A model generated the notes under the pieces. The model was not told the DNA's origin. It did not search any database and saw nothing but the letters and a program-made list of their open reading frames with translations. The position numbers and the translations under genes are program-made. This document shows, piece by piece, positions 1 through 9,367 of a DNA stretch of 64,000 bases (position 1 is its first letter; every line of letters begins with the position of its first letter). The stretch is from Alphaproteobacteria bacterium (GTDB taxonomy: Bacteria > Pseudomonadota > Alphaproteobacteria > SHVP01), in assembly GCA_040216735.1 (NCBI GenBank), contig JAVJOO010000002.1, forward strand, positions 585,118-649,117, read 5' to 3'.

Positions 1-2
1 AG

Positions 3-1007
3 GAGGTTGTCCTGCCCTCTGCCACGCTTGATGCCGTTTGTATCGGCAATGCCATCGTCGACGTTTTCAGCGCGACCGAACCCGATTTTTTAACTCGGCA
101 TGAACTGGTGCCGGGATCGATGAACTTGATCGACGAATCCCGCGCCGAGATGCTGTACGGCGAGATGGGGCCGGGCCGGGAGATGTCCGGCGGCTCTGCC
201 GGGAACACAGCCGCCGGAATCGCTTCGCTCGGCGGTTCGTGCGGCTTCATCGGCAAAGTGCACGACGACGAACTAGGTAAGGTCTTTACCCACGATATGC
301 GCGCGGCGGGGGTCGAGTTCACCACCTCCCATTTGGTTGCCGGCCCCGCTACCGCGCGCTGCCTCGTGTTAGTCACGCCCGATGCCCAGCGGACGATGAA
401 TACGTACCTTGGGGCCTGCGTCGAACTGGGCCCCGACGACCTCGACGAAGACCAAATTGCCCGCGCCCAAGTCACCTACATGGAAGGGTATCTTTGGGAT
501 CCGCCACTCGCCAAGGATGCTTTTCGCCGAGCGATCGAGGTCGCCCATGGCGCCGGGCGCAAGACAGCTCTGACGTTATCCGATTCATTCTGCGTCGATC
601 GGTATCGCCGGGAGTTCTTGCAGCTCTTGGAGGGCGACATCGATATTCTGTTCGCCAACGAAGACGAATTGAAATCGCTCTATCAGGTCGACGATTTCGA
701 CGACGCTTTGCAGCGCGTCCAGGGCCATTGCGAAATCGCCGCGTTGACGCGGAGCGAAAAGGGGTCGGTGATCGTGCGCGGCAACGAGATCCACATCGTC
801 GATGCGAGCCCGGTCGAGCGCGTGGTCGACACGACCGGCGCCGGCGATCTCTATGCGTCGGGATTTCTTTACGGTCTCGCCCGCGGCTACGACCTCAAGA
901 CCTGCGGCACCATCGCCGGTCTTGCGGCAGCCGAGATCATTTCCCACTACGGCGCGCGGCCCGAGACCGCGCTCAAGAAGCTGGTGGATGCACAGCTCAA
1001 GACATAG
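3..1007 (+). CDS. PfkB-family kinase, adenosine-kinase-like (5' end off window)
   Basis: Ribokinase/PfkB-fold kinase that phosphorylates a sugar or nucleoside with ATP in the cytoplasm; adenosine is the likeliest substrate. The frame is open to the left edge, and the N-terminal signature GNAIVD sits at about codons 15-20 of the visible part, so few residues are missing. An AGGAGG at bases 1-6 could also serve an unusual CTG start at 12. The GTG at 108 is internal, because conserved sequence precedes it. GGSAGNT (from about codon 63) is the substrate/anion motif. DTTGAGD (from about codon 276) is the second PfkB signature and carries the catalytic Asp. The downstream cyclase starts 27 bases after the stop, so the two may be co-transcribed. 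Family assignment is firm; the substrate is inferred. Confidence 0.88.
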   Translation, partial: EVVLPSATLDAVCIGNAIVDVFSATEPDFLTRHELVPGSMNLIDESRAEMLYGEMGPGREMSGGSAGNTAAGIASLGGSCGFIGKVHDDELGKVFTHDMRAAGVEFTTSHLVAGPATARCLVLVTPDAQRTMNTYLGACVELGPDDLDEDQIARAQVTYMEGYLWDPPLAKDAFRRAIEVAHGAGRKTALTLSDSFCVDRYRREFLQLLEGDIDILFANEDELKSLYQVDDFDDALQRVQGHCEIAALTRSEKGSVIVRGNEIHIVDASPVERVVDTTGAGDLYASGFLYGLARGYDLKTCGTIAGLAAAEIISHYGARPETALKKLVDAQLKT

Positions 1008-1034
1008 GCGCGCCGGCGCCGTCCGGTCGCGTTG

Positions 1035-2699
1035 ATGGCCCGCGCGCGCCTTATTGCGGGAATCATTCTCTATATCTATGTCGCGACGCATCTGATCAAT
1101 CACGCTTTGGGCATCGTTTCGCTCGAGGCGATGGAGGTGGGGCGCGACGTGTTTCTTGCGCTTTGGCGCAATGCCGTCGGCACCACGGTCCTGTACGGCG
1201 CCATTCTGACCCACGTCGTTCTCGTCCTATGGTCGATCTACCGGCGGCGCACGTTGCGAATGCCCACCCGCGAGGCGCTGCAAATCACCTTTGGATTGTT
1301 CATCCCCGCCCTATTGCTGGAGCACATCGTCGGCACCCGCGTTATGCATCAGATCGCCGAGGTCAACGATACCTACGGAAATGTTCTCTCGGTCTTGTGG
1401 GTCAGCCAACCCGAGAAAGGCGCCCTGCAGTCGATCGCGTTGCTCTTAGCCTGGACCCACGGCTCGATGGGCCTCTTTTTTTGGCTGCGCCTGAAACCTT
1501 GGTTCGCCATTGCCGCGCCGTGGCTGCTGGGTGCCGCGGTATTACTGCCGGTGCTGTCCCTGATCGGATTCGTCGACGGCGGCCGCGAACTCACCCGGCT
1601 GCTGGAGGACGAGGCGTTCGTCGATCAACTCCTCCAAACGATCAACCCACCGGACGAGGCCGCCACTGCGCAGGCCTTCGCTATCCTCAACTGGGGCTAC
1701 GTCGTTTACGGCACCATGCTTGGTCTGGTGGTTGTCGGCCGGATCGCCAGATGGATCGTGCAGCAACGGTCATACATGGTGACGATCACATATCCGGACG
1801 GTCGGAAGATTGCGATGGAACCGGGTGCAACAATTCTCGACGCAAGCCGTCGGCTCGGCGTGCCGCACGCGTCTGTCTGCGGCGGCCGCGGTCGTTGTTC
1901 GACCTGCCGCGTCCATATCAGTGCGGGCCGCGAGTCCCTGCCGGCACCCTCGGCGGAGGAAACGCGGGTCCTGATGCGGGTCGGCGCCTCCGACGCAACC
2001 CGGCTGGCTTGCCAACTCAGGCCCACCCACGACGTCGCTGTGACGCCGCTATTGGCGGCCGACGCCACGGCGCGCGACGGGCACCGCAAATCGGCGATCA
2101 GCCAAGGCGCCGAGAGGGAGGTCGCGATCCTGTTTGCCGATATCCGCTCGTTCACCGCATTTTCCGAGAAGAAACTGCCCTACGACGTGGTCTTCGTCCT
2201 CAACCAGTATTTCCGCACCATGGGCGGCGCGGTCGAGAACGCGGGCGGACAACTCGACAAATTCATCGGCGACGGGGTGATGGCCCTGTTCGGGATCGAG
2301 AGCGACGCGGCGGCCGGGTGCCGATCGGCGCTGGAGGCGGCGCGGCGGATGGCTATCGGGCTCAAGGAACTCAACGAAAACCTCAAGAACGACCTGCCAG
2401 AACCGTTGCGGATCGGCATCGGCATCCATGTCGGCAGCGTGATTGTGGGCGACATGGGCTATGCCGCGACCCGTTCGGTCACCGCCATCGGCGATGCGGT
2501 GAACACCGCAAGCCGGCTGGAAGCGATGAACAAAGAATACGCCTCCCAGTTGGTGGTCAGCGGCGACGTCGCGGAGCGGGCCAAGCTCGACCTGTCGGGC
2601 CAGCGCCACGAAAGCGTCGCGGTGCGTGGGCGCGACGAGCCTTTGCGGGTGTTCATTCTCGACGATGCGTCGGTGCTGCAAACCCTTGAGACGGTTTAG
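1035..2699 (+). CDS. Membrane adenylate cyclase with [2Fe-2S] ferredoxin domain
   Basis: Predicted three-part protein of 554 residues. Residues 1-245 hold about six hydrophobic segments with His at 19, 23, 60, 97, 105 and 142, resembling a heme-binding cytochrome-b-like membrane module. Residues 248-340 form a ferredoxin domain with Cys282, Cys288, Cys291 and Cys326 in plant-type spacing. Residues 360-540 are a class III nucleotidyl cyclase: metal-binding Asp369 and Asp413, Lys409 and Asp487 for adenine, and Asn490/Arg494, so it looks catalytically complete for ATP to cAMP. ATG at 1035 is preferred over the TTG one codon upstream. The architecture suggests cAMP output controlled by redox or heme state; that role is inference. 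Homologous cyclases with this domain order occur in alphaproteobacteria. Confidence 0.87.
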   Translation: MARARLIAGIILYIYVATHLINHALGIVSLEAMEVGRDVFLALWRNAVGTTVLYGAILTHVVLVLWSIYRRRTLRMPTREALQITFGLFIPALLLEHIVGTRVMHQIAEVNDTYGNVLSVLWVSQPEKGALQSIALLLAWTHGSMGLFFWLRLKPWFAIAAPWLLGAAVLLPVLSLIGFVDGGRELTRLLEDEAFVDQLLQTINPPDEAATAQAFAILNWGYVVYGTMLGLVVVGRIARWIVQQRSYMVTITYPDGRKIAMEPGATILDASRRLGVPHASVCGGRGRCSTCRVHISAGRESLPAPSAEETRVLMRVGASDATRLACQLRPTHDVAVTPLLAADATARDGHRKSAISQGAEREVAILFADIRSFTAFSEKKLPYDVVFVLNQYFRTMGGAVENAGGQLDKFIGDGVMALFGIESDAAAGCRSALEAARRMAIGLKELNENLKNDLPEPLRIGIGIHVGSVIVGDMGYAATRSVTAIGDAVNTASRLEAMNKEYASQLVVSGDVAERAKLDLSGQRHESVAVRGRDEPLRVFILDDASVLQTLETV

Positions 2700-2715
2700 C
2701 CCGGACCGTTGAGGT

Positions 2716-3384
2716 TCAGGCTTTGTCGCCGTACTTGGCCACGAGGGTTTGGCGGAAAGCGTCGCGCGCCTGCGCCATCTCGGCGAATGCCGCCGCAAAC
2801 AGCGGTGCGCTTTGGACGAAATCCCAATAGGGCGTAAGGGCACGGTAGCCGCGGCGCAGGTCAGCCTCCGAGAAATGCCGCAGGATATTGGGCAGGTACC
2901 ATAGCGCCGGCGCGAGCGCGCAGTCGGCCAGCGTCGGCGCCGAACCGCGGCACCACGGCGCCGGGTCAATCGCCTCGTCGAGATGTTTTAGCCCCGCACC
3001 GACACGCGCCAGGTGCGCGGCAACCATATCGGCATCGCGTTGCGCCGTGCGGATCTGCGGCACTAGGGCGTGGACCGGGGCCAGGAGGTAGAGATCGACC
3101 AACCGGGCAATCAACCGCGCCTGCGCCCGCGCCGCCGGATCGCCGGGCAAGAGAGACGGCGCGGGATGCTTGTCTTCCAGGTACTCCACGATCACTTCGG
3201 ATTCGTAGAGCAGCAGATCGCCATCCTCAATGAACGGGATTTTTCCAAGCGGGCTGCGTGCGCGGTTGGGATCGGAGAGAACATCGGGTGGACCGATTTC
3301 GAGGTCGAGCGCAACGCCCTTAACCAGGGCAGCAAACCACACCCGGCAGAAATACGGCGACAGCGGCGTCCCGTAGAGCTTCAT
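2716..3384 (-). CDS. Glutathione S-transferase family protein
   Basis: A 222-residue protein with a thioredoxin-fold N-terminus (MKLYGTPLSPYFCRV) and an all-helical C-terminal half, the usual GST size and layout. A Ser/Tyr/Cys near residues 9-13 would activate glutathione; Cys13 follows SPYF. The mid-region ESEVIVEYLEDKHP corresponds to the conserved glutathione-binding Ser and the end of the thioredoxin fold. The gene starts 3 bases after the HIT gene's stop and is probably the last gene of the histidine operon transcript. No substrate can be assigned. It is unlikely to be maleylacetoacetate isomerase, because no matching motif was seen. Confidence 0.85.
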   Translation of the reverse strand: MKLYGTPLSPYFCRVWFAALVKGVALDLEIGPPDVLSDPNRARSPLGKIPFIEDGDLLLYESEVIVEYLEDKHPAPSLLPGDPAARAQARLIARLVDLYLLAPVHALVPQIRTAQRDADMVAAHLARVGAGLKHLDEAIDPAPWCRGSAPTLADCALAPALWYLPNILRHFSEADLRRGYRALTPYWDFVQSAPLFAAAFAEMAQARDAFRQTLVAKYGDKA

Positions 3385-3387
3385 CCG

Positions 3388-3756
3388 CTAGCTCGCTTTG
3401 TTGACCAAGCCGGTCCCGAGGGACTCGCCGCCTAGGATATGGACATGGAAGTGCGGCACGAGTTGATGGGAATCCGGGCCATGGTTGGCGATCATCCGGT
3501 AGCCCGTCGCGTCGACGCCGAGCTCGCGCGCGATGTTGCCGACGGCGCGGAAGAATGCGGCGAACGCGGCGTCGTCCGCGCGGCTCGAGAAGTCGTCCAT
3601 CGATACGTAGGCGCCCTTAGGAATGACCAAAACATGGACCGTCGATTGCGGCGCGATATCGTTGAAGGCAAGGACATGATCATCCTCGTAGACCTTCGAA
3701 CAGGGTAGTTCGCCGCGTAGAATTTTTGCGAACACGTTCCCGTTGTCGTAGCTCAT
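3388..3756 (-). CDS. HIT-family hydrolase (HinT-like)
   Basis: Histidine-triad protein of 122 residues, a nucleotide phosphoramidase or hydrolase of the HinT branch. The catalytic triad motif HFHVHILGG is at about residues 102-110 near the C-terminus, and the N-terminal VFAKILRGELPCSKVYEDD is typical of the family. The gene lies 12 bases after hisE on the same strand. HIT genes often sit beside hisE in alphaproteobacteria, so this neighbourhood supports co-transcription. Physiological substrate is unknown. Confidence 0.92.
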   Translation of the reverse strand: MSYDNGNVFAKILRGELPCSKVYEDDHVLAFNDIAPQSTVHVLVIPKGAYVSMDDFSSRADDAAFAAFFRAVGNIARELGVDATGYRMIANHGPDSHQLVPHFHVHILGGESLGTGLVNKAS

Positions 3757-3768
3757 CTGGCGCTCTCC

Positions 3769-4116
3769 CTAGTCGATCGTCTTGTCCTTGCGCGCGGCCT
3801 TCTCGGCCAAGCCCGATGTGCCCTCGCGCCGCGCCAACTCGGCAAAGACGTGCTCGGGGCGTACATCCATCTGTGCCCACAACACCATCATCGCGAACAG
3901 GAGATCGGTGCTTTCTGCAATGACCTCGCCGCGATCCTTATCGACGGCGGCGATCACGGTTTCGACCGCCTCCTCGCCGACTTTTTCAGCGATCTTTTTG
4001 CGGCCCCGCGCGAACATCTTGGCGACGTAGGATTCTTTTGGGTCGGCATGGCGGCGCGATTCGATGACCGCGAAGACCCGCTCGATGACAGCGCTACTGT
4101 GATTGTTGTCGTTCAT
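3769..4116 (-). CDS. hisE: Phosphoribosyl-ATP pyrophosphatase
   Basis: Second step of histidine biosynthesis: PR-ATP to PR-AMP plus pyrophosphate. The 115-residue length and the helical MazG-like pattern match stand-alone HisE: SYVAKMFARG near residue 29, then the EKVGEEAVETVIAA metal-binding helix and an ESTDLLFAMMVLW helix. The start ATG overlaps the stop of the upstream acetyltransferase by four bases (ATGA), which suggests translational coupling. hisI is not in the window, so the cyclohydrolase must be encoded elsewhere. Confidence 0.95.
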   Translation of the reverse strand: MNDNNHSSAVIERVFAVIESRRHADPKESYVAKMFARGRKKIAEKVGEEAVETVIAAVDKDRGEVIAESTDLLFAMMVLWAQMDVRPEHVFAELARREGTSGLAEKAARKDKTID

Positions 4117-4568
4117 GTCAGAAACTTTCTCATAAAGACGCGCGGAACCCCAGCCTCCTCACGACGTTCGTACTCAAGCCAACCGAGACGCGTGTAGAGA
4201 GCAATGTTTTCGGACATCTCGGCATGCGTGAAAAGGCGGATTTCGGTATAGCCCCGCTTACGGGCTTCGTCTTCCGCCTTTTCGATCAACCGGCGCCCCA
4301 GGCCACGACCTTGGCTGGCCGGATCCACCGCGACATTCACCAACAGCATATGATCTGGTTGGGGCGACAGAAACAGCGCGCCACAAAGGCGGGCCTCCGC
4401 TTCAAGCACCCAGGCATCGCAGTGATGCAGTTCCTCGGCATAGTCCGCGTCGAGCGGCGGGATCGATTTACCGAGGCGGGGCACATAGACGCCGTAGGCC
4501 GCTTTCATCAGCGCTGTCATGCAGGGTGCGTCGCCCTCGTTTGCGGGACGCTCGGTAACCTCGTTCAT
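4113..4568 (-). CDS. GNAT-family N-acetyltransferase
   Basis: A 151-residue single-domain GNAT protein. The acetyl-CoA pyrophosphate loop GRGLGRRLIEKAEDEARKRG is at about residues 90-109, preceded by the beta-4 strand MLLVNVAVDP. The C-terminal part (NIALYTRLGWLEYERR) has the family's YxxxGF-like end. It lies between the EamA transporter and hisE on the same strand and overlaps hisE by four bases. Substrate cannot be told from sequence. Its presence inside a his operon could mean either amino-acid acetylation or simple hitch-hiking. Confidence 0.88.
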   Translation of the reverse strand: MNEVTERPANEGDAPCMTALMKAAYGVYVPRLGKSIPPLDADYAEELHHCDAWVLEAEARLCGALFLSPQPDHMLLVNVAVDPASQGRGLGRRLIEKAEDEARKRGYTEIRLFTHAEMSENIALYTRLGWLEYERREEAGVPRVFMRKFLT

Positions 4569-4618
4569 CGTCGCAACCTACCTCGGCGTCGTCCCTGTAC
4601 CATCTAACGGCGGCGGCC

Positions 4619-5545
4619 TCAGGACAGACCCGGGATTCGACGCCGCAGGACGCCGCTCGCGAGAGCGACCCCGCAGCATACCGCACCGACCCCGATCCAC
4701 GTGACAGGTCCCGGCAATTCGCCGAGTGCGGGGACAGCGATCAGGGTGGCCAGGACCGGCACCAGCGCACTGAAAGCCGCGGCATTCGAGGCCCCCAGCC
4801 GCCGCACCGCGACGCCGAACGCGGCCATCGCGACGAGCCCTGAACCAATTCCCTGGGCCGCGATTTGGATCGCGATATCCCGCCACGACGCGTCGAACCG
4901 CACCCCACCGTCCAGCAGCGCAATCGGCACCATGACAACCAAAGACCCCGCACTAACCAACGCCGTCGCCTGCCAGGCGCCCAAACCGGATTGCCGCATC
5001 GCTAGGGTATAGGCGGCCCACAGCGCGGCGCCGCACAGGAACAGGATGTGCCCACGCCATTCTCCAGGATCGCCGGTAAACAGACTGGCACTGCCGACCG
5101 CGAGGCCGCCCAGAACGATTAGCGCAAAGCCGATCTGCCGCCACCGGCCCAACCGTTCGCCCAGAAGCAGGAACGCCAACAAGGCCGCGAACAACGGCAT
5201 CGTACCGGGCAACAGCGCACCGACATCGGCGACCGGCGCAAACTGGGTACCGGTGCTGACCACCAAAAAATAGGGTGCGCCGGCGCCGGCGATCATCACT
5301 GCGGCATGGCTGGGGCGAATCCGTCGCCACGGCAACCGCACCAGTACCGGCAGCAAGACGATCGCGGGCGGGACGGTCCGCATCAGGGCGACTTCGACAG
5401 GGGAGAACGCGCCCGTCACGCCGAAGCGCGTGGCAACAATCCAACCACCCCATATGGCTACCGCGGCGAGCGCCGCGAGAACGCCCCAGAGAACCGGTAC
5501 CCCGACGCGCGGTTCTTGCCGGGCCCGTGCGCCCAGGTCAGTCAC
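4619..5545 (-). CDS. EamA/DMT-superfamily transporter
   Basis: Integral membrane protein of 308 residues with about ten hydrophobic segments arranged as two EamA repeats (roughly residues 17-150 and 160-300), the drug/metabolite transporter layout. Segment cues include [15 protein letters not shown] near the N-terminus and [16 protein letters not shown] at the start of the second repeat. Its start overlaps the hisF stop by eight bases, so it is translated from the his transcript. Export of an amino acid or related metabolite is a reasonable guess, but the sequence does not fix the substrate. Confidence 0.87.
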   Translation of the reverse strand: MTDLGARARQEPRVGVPVLWGVLAALAAVAIWGGWIVATRFGVTGAFSPVEVALMRTVPPAIVLLPVLVRLPWRRIRPSHAAVMIAGAGAPYFLVVSTGTQFAPVADVGALLPGTMPLFAALLAFLLLGERLGRWRQIGFALIVLGGLAVGSASLFTGDPGEWRGHILFLCGAALWAAYTLAMRQSGLGAWQATALVSAGSLVVMVPIALLDGGVRFDASWRDIAIQIAAQGIGSGLVAMAAFGVAVRRLGASNAAAFSALVPVLATLIAVPALGELPGPVTWIGVGAVCCGVALASGVLRRRIPGLS

Positions 5546-6314
5546 GGACCGGAACGCCCGCCTGTTTCATGTACGCCTTGGCTTGGGCGATGGAGTATTC
5601 TCCGAAATGAAAGATCGACGCCGCCAACACCGCCGTCGCGTGGCCGTCCCGAACGCCGGCCACGAGGTGGTCGAGAGTCCCGACCCCGCCCGAGGCAATC
5701 ACCGGAATCGTCACGGCATCGGCAATGGCACGGGTGAGCGGGATGTCGAAGCCTTGCTTGGTCCCATCGCGGTCCATCGAGGTCAGCAATATTTCGCCGG
5801 CGCCGAACTCGGCCATACGCTGGGCCCAGGCAACGGCGTCGATGCCGGTGGCGTTACGCCCGCCGTGGGTAAACACTTCGAACTGCCAGTTGCGCCCTGC
5901 CGCCGATCCGGGGTTCAGCTTGGCGTCGATCGCCACGACGATGCATTGACTGCCGAACTTCTCCGCCGCGCGGCGCACGAAATCGGGATCGTTCACCGCC
6001 GCGGTATTGATCGAGACTTTGTCCGCCCCCGCCAACAGAAGTTTGCGGATGTCGTCCAGGGTTCGGACGCCGCCGCCGACCGTAAGCGGCATGAAGCACT
6101 GCTCGGCGGTGCGGGCAACGACGTCGAAGATCGTGTCGCGATTCTCGTGGCTCGCGGTGATGTCGAGGAAACACAGTTCGTCGGCACCCTGGGCGTCGTA
6201 GAGGCGCGCCTGCTCCACCGGATCGCCGGCATCGCGCAGATCGACAAAGTTGACGCCCTTGACGACGCGCCCGTCCTTGACGTCCAGGCACGGAATGACG
6301 CGCGCTTTGAGCAT
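5538..6314 (-). CDS. hisF: Imidazole glycerol phosphate synthase, cyclase subunit
   Basis: HisF (258 residues) closes the imidazole ring using ammonia delivered by HisH, giving IGP and AICAR. The (beta/alpha)8 barrel is shown by [15 protein letters not shown] at residues 9-23, whose Asp11 is catalytic, and by the second-half repeat VVAIDAK near residue 128 with the partner Asp130. The phosphate-binding loops VGGGVRT and ASGGVGT are present. ATG at 6314 follows the hisA stop by two bases. It forms the HisHF complex with the product of the gene at 7557-8192. Confidence 0.97.
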   Translation of the reverse strand: MLKARVIPCLDVKDGRVVKGVNFVDLRDAGDPVEQARLYDAQGADELCFLDITASHENRDTIFDVVARTAEQCFMPLTVGGGVRTLDDIRKLLLAGADKVSINTAAVNDPDFVRRAAEKFGSQCIVVAIDAKLNPGSAAGRNWQFEVFTHGGRNATGIDAVAWAQRMAEFGAGEILLTSMDRDGTKQGFDIPLTRAIADAVTIPVIASGGVGTLDHLVAGVRDGHATAVLAASIFHFGEYSIAQAKAYMKQAGVPVRD

Positions 6315-6316
6315 CC

Positions 6317-7039
6317 TCAGGCTGCGATCTTGAGAGCGCTAGCAGGCTCTAGGGTGCCTTCATAGAGCGCCCGGCCGATGATCGCCCCGGCGATGCCGCG
6401 ATCCTCGCAGGCCTTCAGTGCGGCGATGTCGGCCACAGTGGCGACGCCGCCCGACGCGATCACCGGAATCGAGACCGCCTCGGCGACGGCCAGCGTCGCG
6501 GCAACGTTGACGCCCTCAAGAACGCCGTCGCGGTCGATATCGGTGTGGATGATCGCAGCCACGCCGTCGTCCTCGAAGCTCTTGGCGAGATCGATCGCGG
6601 TCATTTCGGAGACCTCGGCCCAGCCTTCGACGGCGACCTTGCCCCCCTTGGCATCGATGCCGACCGCGATTTGGCCGGGATAGGCCCGGGCCGCGGTGCG
6701 CACCAATGCGGGATCGCGCAGCGCGACGGTCCCGAGCACGACGCGCGCAACACCGGCCTTTATCCATCGTTCGATGGTCGCAAGGTCGCGGATGCCGCCG
6801 CCCAGTTGCACCGGCCGATCGGTCGCCGCCAGAATCGCCGACACGGCATCGGCGTTGACCGGTTTACCGGCAAAGGCGCCGTTCAAATCGACGAGGTGCA
6901 GCCAAGCAAAACCGAGCGCCGCAAACTGCCGGGCTTGCGCGGCGGGGTCGTCGTTATAGACCGTCGCATCGGCCATCACGCCGCGCCGCAACCGGACGCA
7001 GACGCCGTCCTTGAGATCGATCGCCGGATAGAGAATCAC
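6317..7039 (-). CDS. hisA: ProFAR isomerase
   Basis: HisA isomerises ProFAR to PRFAR in histidine biosynthesis. The GTG at 7039 is chosen as start because [11 protein letters not shown] is the family N-terminus, AAGGAG lies 8 bases upstream, and the GTGA overlaps the stop of the preceding acetyltransferase. The frame stays open further upstream, but that part shows no homology. The protein is 240 residues, normal for HisA. The catalytic Asp is in AIDLKDG (about residue 8) and its partner in HTDIDRDG (about residue 169-175); phosphate loops LGGGIR and ASGGVAT are present. Confidence 0.95.
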   Translation of the reverse strand: MILYPAIDLKDGVCVRLRRGVMADATVYNDDPAAQARQFAALGFAWLHLVDLNGAFAGKPVNADAVSAILAATDRPVQLGGGIRDLATIERWIKAGVARVVLGTVALRDPALVRTAARAYPGQIAVGIDAKGGKVAVEGWAEVSEMTAIDLAKSFEDDGVAAIIHTDIDRDGVLEGVNVAATLAVAEAVSIPVIASGGVATVADIAALKACEDRGIAGAIIGRALYEGTLEPASALKIAA

Positions 7040-7569
7040 GCACTCAACTCCTTGGTATAGAAGAAGCCGCGGATGAAGGTGCCGCCGACCTGCGCATAAT
7101 GCGGTTTGATGCCCCACCGCTTGAAGCCAGCGTTCTCGTACAGGGCGATGGCGCCTTCTTGGGTTTCACGCACATCGAGGCTGATCTGACGAAAGCCGCG
7201 CATCCGCGCATGTTTTTCAAAGTCGGCCAACATCCCGCGCGCCAGCCCGTGGCCGCGCGCCCAAGGCGCGACGAAAAAGCTATTGAGGGTGACGTTGTGG
7301 GCGCCCGCCTCGTTATTGGGCGCGGGCCGCACCATTTGCGCGGTCCCGGCGATAGTCCCGTTGTAGCGCCCGACCAAAAGCTCGCGTTCGGGCACCAGCA
7401 AGACCCCCCGCCAATAGGCCTCCAGCCGCTCGCGCGGCGGCGCATTGATCCAGTCGAAACCGATCCCGACCTCGATCGCCTGTTCGGTCGCTTCACAGAT
7501 CTCTTCGAGATCGTCGTCCTCGAATTCGGTCAGCCATTCCGTCTGGGTGTTGTGCATTACGGTTTCCAT
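7036..7569 (-). CDS. GNAT-family N-acetyltransferase
   Basis: A 177-residue acetyltransferase with an [21 protein letters not shown] acetyl-CoA loop at about residues 111-131 and a C-terminal [12 protein letters not shown] strand-helix motif. It sits between hisH and hisA. Its stop overlaps the hisA GTG start, and either possible ATG (7569 or 7557) lies at the end of hisH, so it is coupled to both neighbours. Neither start has a strong ribosome-binding site. It is unrelated in detail to the GNAT at 4113-4568, so the operon carries two separate acetyltransferases. Substrate unknown. Confidence 0.88.
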   Translation of the reverse strand: METVMHNTQTEWLTEFEDDDLEEICEATEQAIEVGIGFDWINAPPRERLEAYWRGVLLVPERELLVGRYNGTIAGTAQMVRPAPNNEAGAHNVTLNSFFVAPWARGHGLARGMLADFEKHARMRGFRQISLDVRETQEGAIALYENAGFKRWGIKPHYAQVGGTFIRGFFYTKELSA

Positions 7570-8192
7570 GACAGAAAGTTTGCGATCAGCCGCAACCCGG
7601 TCTCCTGACTCTTTTCGGGGTGAAACTGGGTGCCCACGAGGTTGTCACGCCCGATCACCGCCGTCACCGGCCCGCCGTAGTCGGTCACGGCAAGAACATG
7701 GGCGGGATCAGCCACGCGAAACGCATAACTATGGACAAAGTACGCGTGGGCACCGGTTTCAACCCCCGCGAGGACCGGGTGGGTCGGCGGCGTCATCGTG
7801 AGGCTGTTCCAGCCCATGTGGGGCACCGGCCTGCCCGGCGCGGGGGTCAACGCCGCCACCTCGCCCGGAATCCAATCGAACCCGTCGTGAACGCCATGTT
7901 CCAGGCCGCGGGTCGCCATCAACTGCATCCCGACACAGATCCCCAGAAACGGGCGACCGCCTGCTATAACAGTTTCCTCTAGCGCCTCGCCCATTCCGTC
8001 CAGCGCCATCAGACCGGCCCGGCAATCGGCGAACGCGCCCACGCCCGGTAGCACAATACGGTCGGCGGCGCGCACTACCGCCGGATCGGCGGTGACCACG
8101 ATCGCCCCGCTGCCATCCCGGGCGGCCCGCTCGAACGCCTTGGCTGCGGAACGCAGGTTGCCCGAACCATAATCGACGATCGCGGTCGTCAC
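7557..8192 (-). CDS. hisH: Imidazole glycerol phosphate synthase, glutaminase subunit
   Basis: HisH hydrolyses glutamine and channels ammonia to HisF. The GTG at 8192 is the start: it gives the family N-terminus [14 protein letters not shown] and its GTGA overlaps the stop of the DUF2628 gene. The much longer upstream open frame is spurious. The protein is 211 residues. The class I amidotransferase triad is visible: nucleophile Cys in GICVGMQL (about residue 84) and the His/Glu pair in FHPEKS near the C-terminus (about residue 193). Confidence 0.96.
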   Translation of the reverse strand: MTTAIVDYGSGNLRSAAKAFERAARDGSGAIVVTADPAVVRAADRIVLPGVGAFADCRAGLMALDGMGEALEETVIAGGRPFLGICVGMQLMATRGLEHGVHDGFDWIPGEVAALTPAPGRPVPHMGWNSLTMTPPTHPVLAGVETGAHAYFVHSYAFRVADPAHVLAVTDYGGPVTAVIGRDNLVGTQFHPEKSQETGLRLIANFLSWKP

Positions 8193-8599
8193 GCGGCAGC
8201 GCCGCTGCGGGGTATCATGGCGCCGGTCGGGGTCACCTCGACCGCCGCAAAAAATGCGCGTTCGGCATCGGCGAGACGACGGCCCGAGACCGTGCCGACT
8301 TCGCGCCAGCCACGGCGCGACTTGGTCCAACGACGCAGGTTGTTGCCTTCGAACCCCATGACTAGGGCAACCAGCGCTTCGACGACCCCACCGGTCAGCG
8401 GCGCCAACAAACCTTGCCCGACCAGCACCGATGCCGCGACCAGCACGGCAAGAACGACAATCGCCGCCAACCACAGGCCGCGCCACAACGGCCAGACGAA
8501 CGGCAAGAAAAGGGCGGGCCAGCAAAACCCGTCCTTGATAAAAATGAGGCTGCCGTCGCCCTGGGCGGCAGGGCTTTGATAGACGCTATAGAACCGCAT
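8189..8599 (-). CDS. DUF2628 membrane protein
   Basis: Small protein of 136 residues with two close hydrophobic segments at about residues 27-45 and 45-75, separated by charged residues, and a soluble tail. [24 protein letters not shown] is the hallmark of the DUF2628 family. It sits six bases after hisB and overlaps hisH by four bases. This placement inside the his operon is common in alphaproteobacteria, but no role in histidine synthesis is established. Function unknown. Confidence 0.85.
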   Translation of the reverse strand: MRFYSVYQSPAAQGDGSLIFIKDGFCWPALFLPFVWPLWRGLWLAAIVVLAVLVAASVLVGQGLLAPLTGGVVEALVALVMGFEGNNLRRWTKSRRGWREVGTVSGRRLADAERAFFAAVEVTPTGAMIPRSGAAA

Positions 8600-8605
8600 G
8601 GCGGC

Positions 8606-9205
8606 CTACAGCGAGCCGCCAAGCACACCCTTGGTCGAGGGGACCGATTGCGCTTGGCGAGGATCGACGGCAACGGCCTGGCGCAATGCCCGGGCCAAAC
8701 CTTTGAAACACGATTCGACGATGTGATGGCTGTTGCGCCCGTACAGGTTCTCGACGTGTAGGGTCAGGCCGGCCCCTTGGGCGAAGGCCTGGAACCACTC
8801 GCGGAACAGTTCGGTGTCCATGTCACCCAGCTTCGAGGTCGGGAACTCGACATTCCACACGAGATAGGGCCGATTCGAGCAATCCAGCGTGACCCGCGTC
8901 AAGGTTTCGTCGAACGGGATATAGGCCGTGCCGTAGCGCACGATGCCGGCGCGATCGCCCAGCGCGCGCGAAACCGCTTCGCCCACGACAATGCCGCAAT
9001 CTTCGTTGGTGTGGTGAAAATCGATGTGCAGATCGCCGGTCGCCCGCAACGTCAGGTCGATCAAGGAGTGGCGGGAGAGCTGTTCCATCATGTGATCGAG
9101 GAAGCCGATCCCGGTGGCAACGTCATACACCCCGCTGCCGTCGAGATTGACGGTTGCGGTAATGGCGGTTTCCTTGGTCTTTCGGTCGACGGTGGCCTGG
9201 CGCAT
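8606..9205 (-). CDS. hisB: Imidazoleglycerol-phosphate dehydratase
   Basis: HisB dehydrates IGP to imidazole acetol phosphate. At 199 residues it is the stand-alone dehydratase without a phosphatase domain. The duplicated manganese-binding motifs are present: DHMMEQL and HTNEDCGI in the first half, and [11 protein letters not shown] in the second. It is the first gene of the his operon and is divergent from hslV across a 162-base gap that must hold both promoters. Confidence 0.97.
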   Translation of the reverse strand: MRQATVDRKTKETAITATVNLDGSGVYDVATGIGFLDHMMEQLSRHSLIDLTLRATGDLHIDFHHTNEDCGIVVGEAVSRALGDRAGIVRYGTAYIPFDETLTRVTLDCSNRPYLVWNVEFPTSKLGDMDTELFREWFQAFAQGAGLTLHVENLYGRNSHHIVESCFKGLARALRQAVAVDPRQAQSVPSTKGVLGGSL

Positions 9206-9290
9206 GGGCCGCTCCTCTGGGTTGGGGGCCGGAGTATCAGCGCGGCGCTCCTATAGCAGGATTGCCGCGGCCTGGCCACCGGGGACCGCC

Positions 9291-9318
9291 CTTGACCGCT
9301 CGGCGCAAATCCTTACAT
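9291..9318 (+). promoter_or_regulatory. RpoH (sigma-32)-type promoter for hslVU
   Basis: CTTG at 9291-9294 is followed after exactly 17 bases by CTTACAT at 9312-9318. The alphaproteobacterial heat-shock promoter pattern is CTTG-N17/18-CYTATNT, so only one position of the -10 differs. The site ends 49 bases before the hslV start codon. hslVU is a classic RpoH regulon member, which supports the call. Confidence 0.7.
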
Positions 9319-9367
9319 GTCGGCGTTCCGGTGCGCCCGGTGCGCGCGATTTTTCAAGGAATACGGC

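Noticed and set aside
494-2689. A 731-codon open frame on the plus strand overlapping the kinase and cyclase genes
   Set aside because: It is Arg-rich with no family similarity, and overlaps two well-supported genes in another frame; a GC-rich shadow.
7557-8525. A longer HisH with a 111-residue N-terminal extension
   Set aside because: The extension overlaps the DUF2628 gene in another frame and lacks homology; the GTG at 8192 fits the family start.
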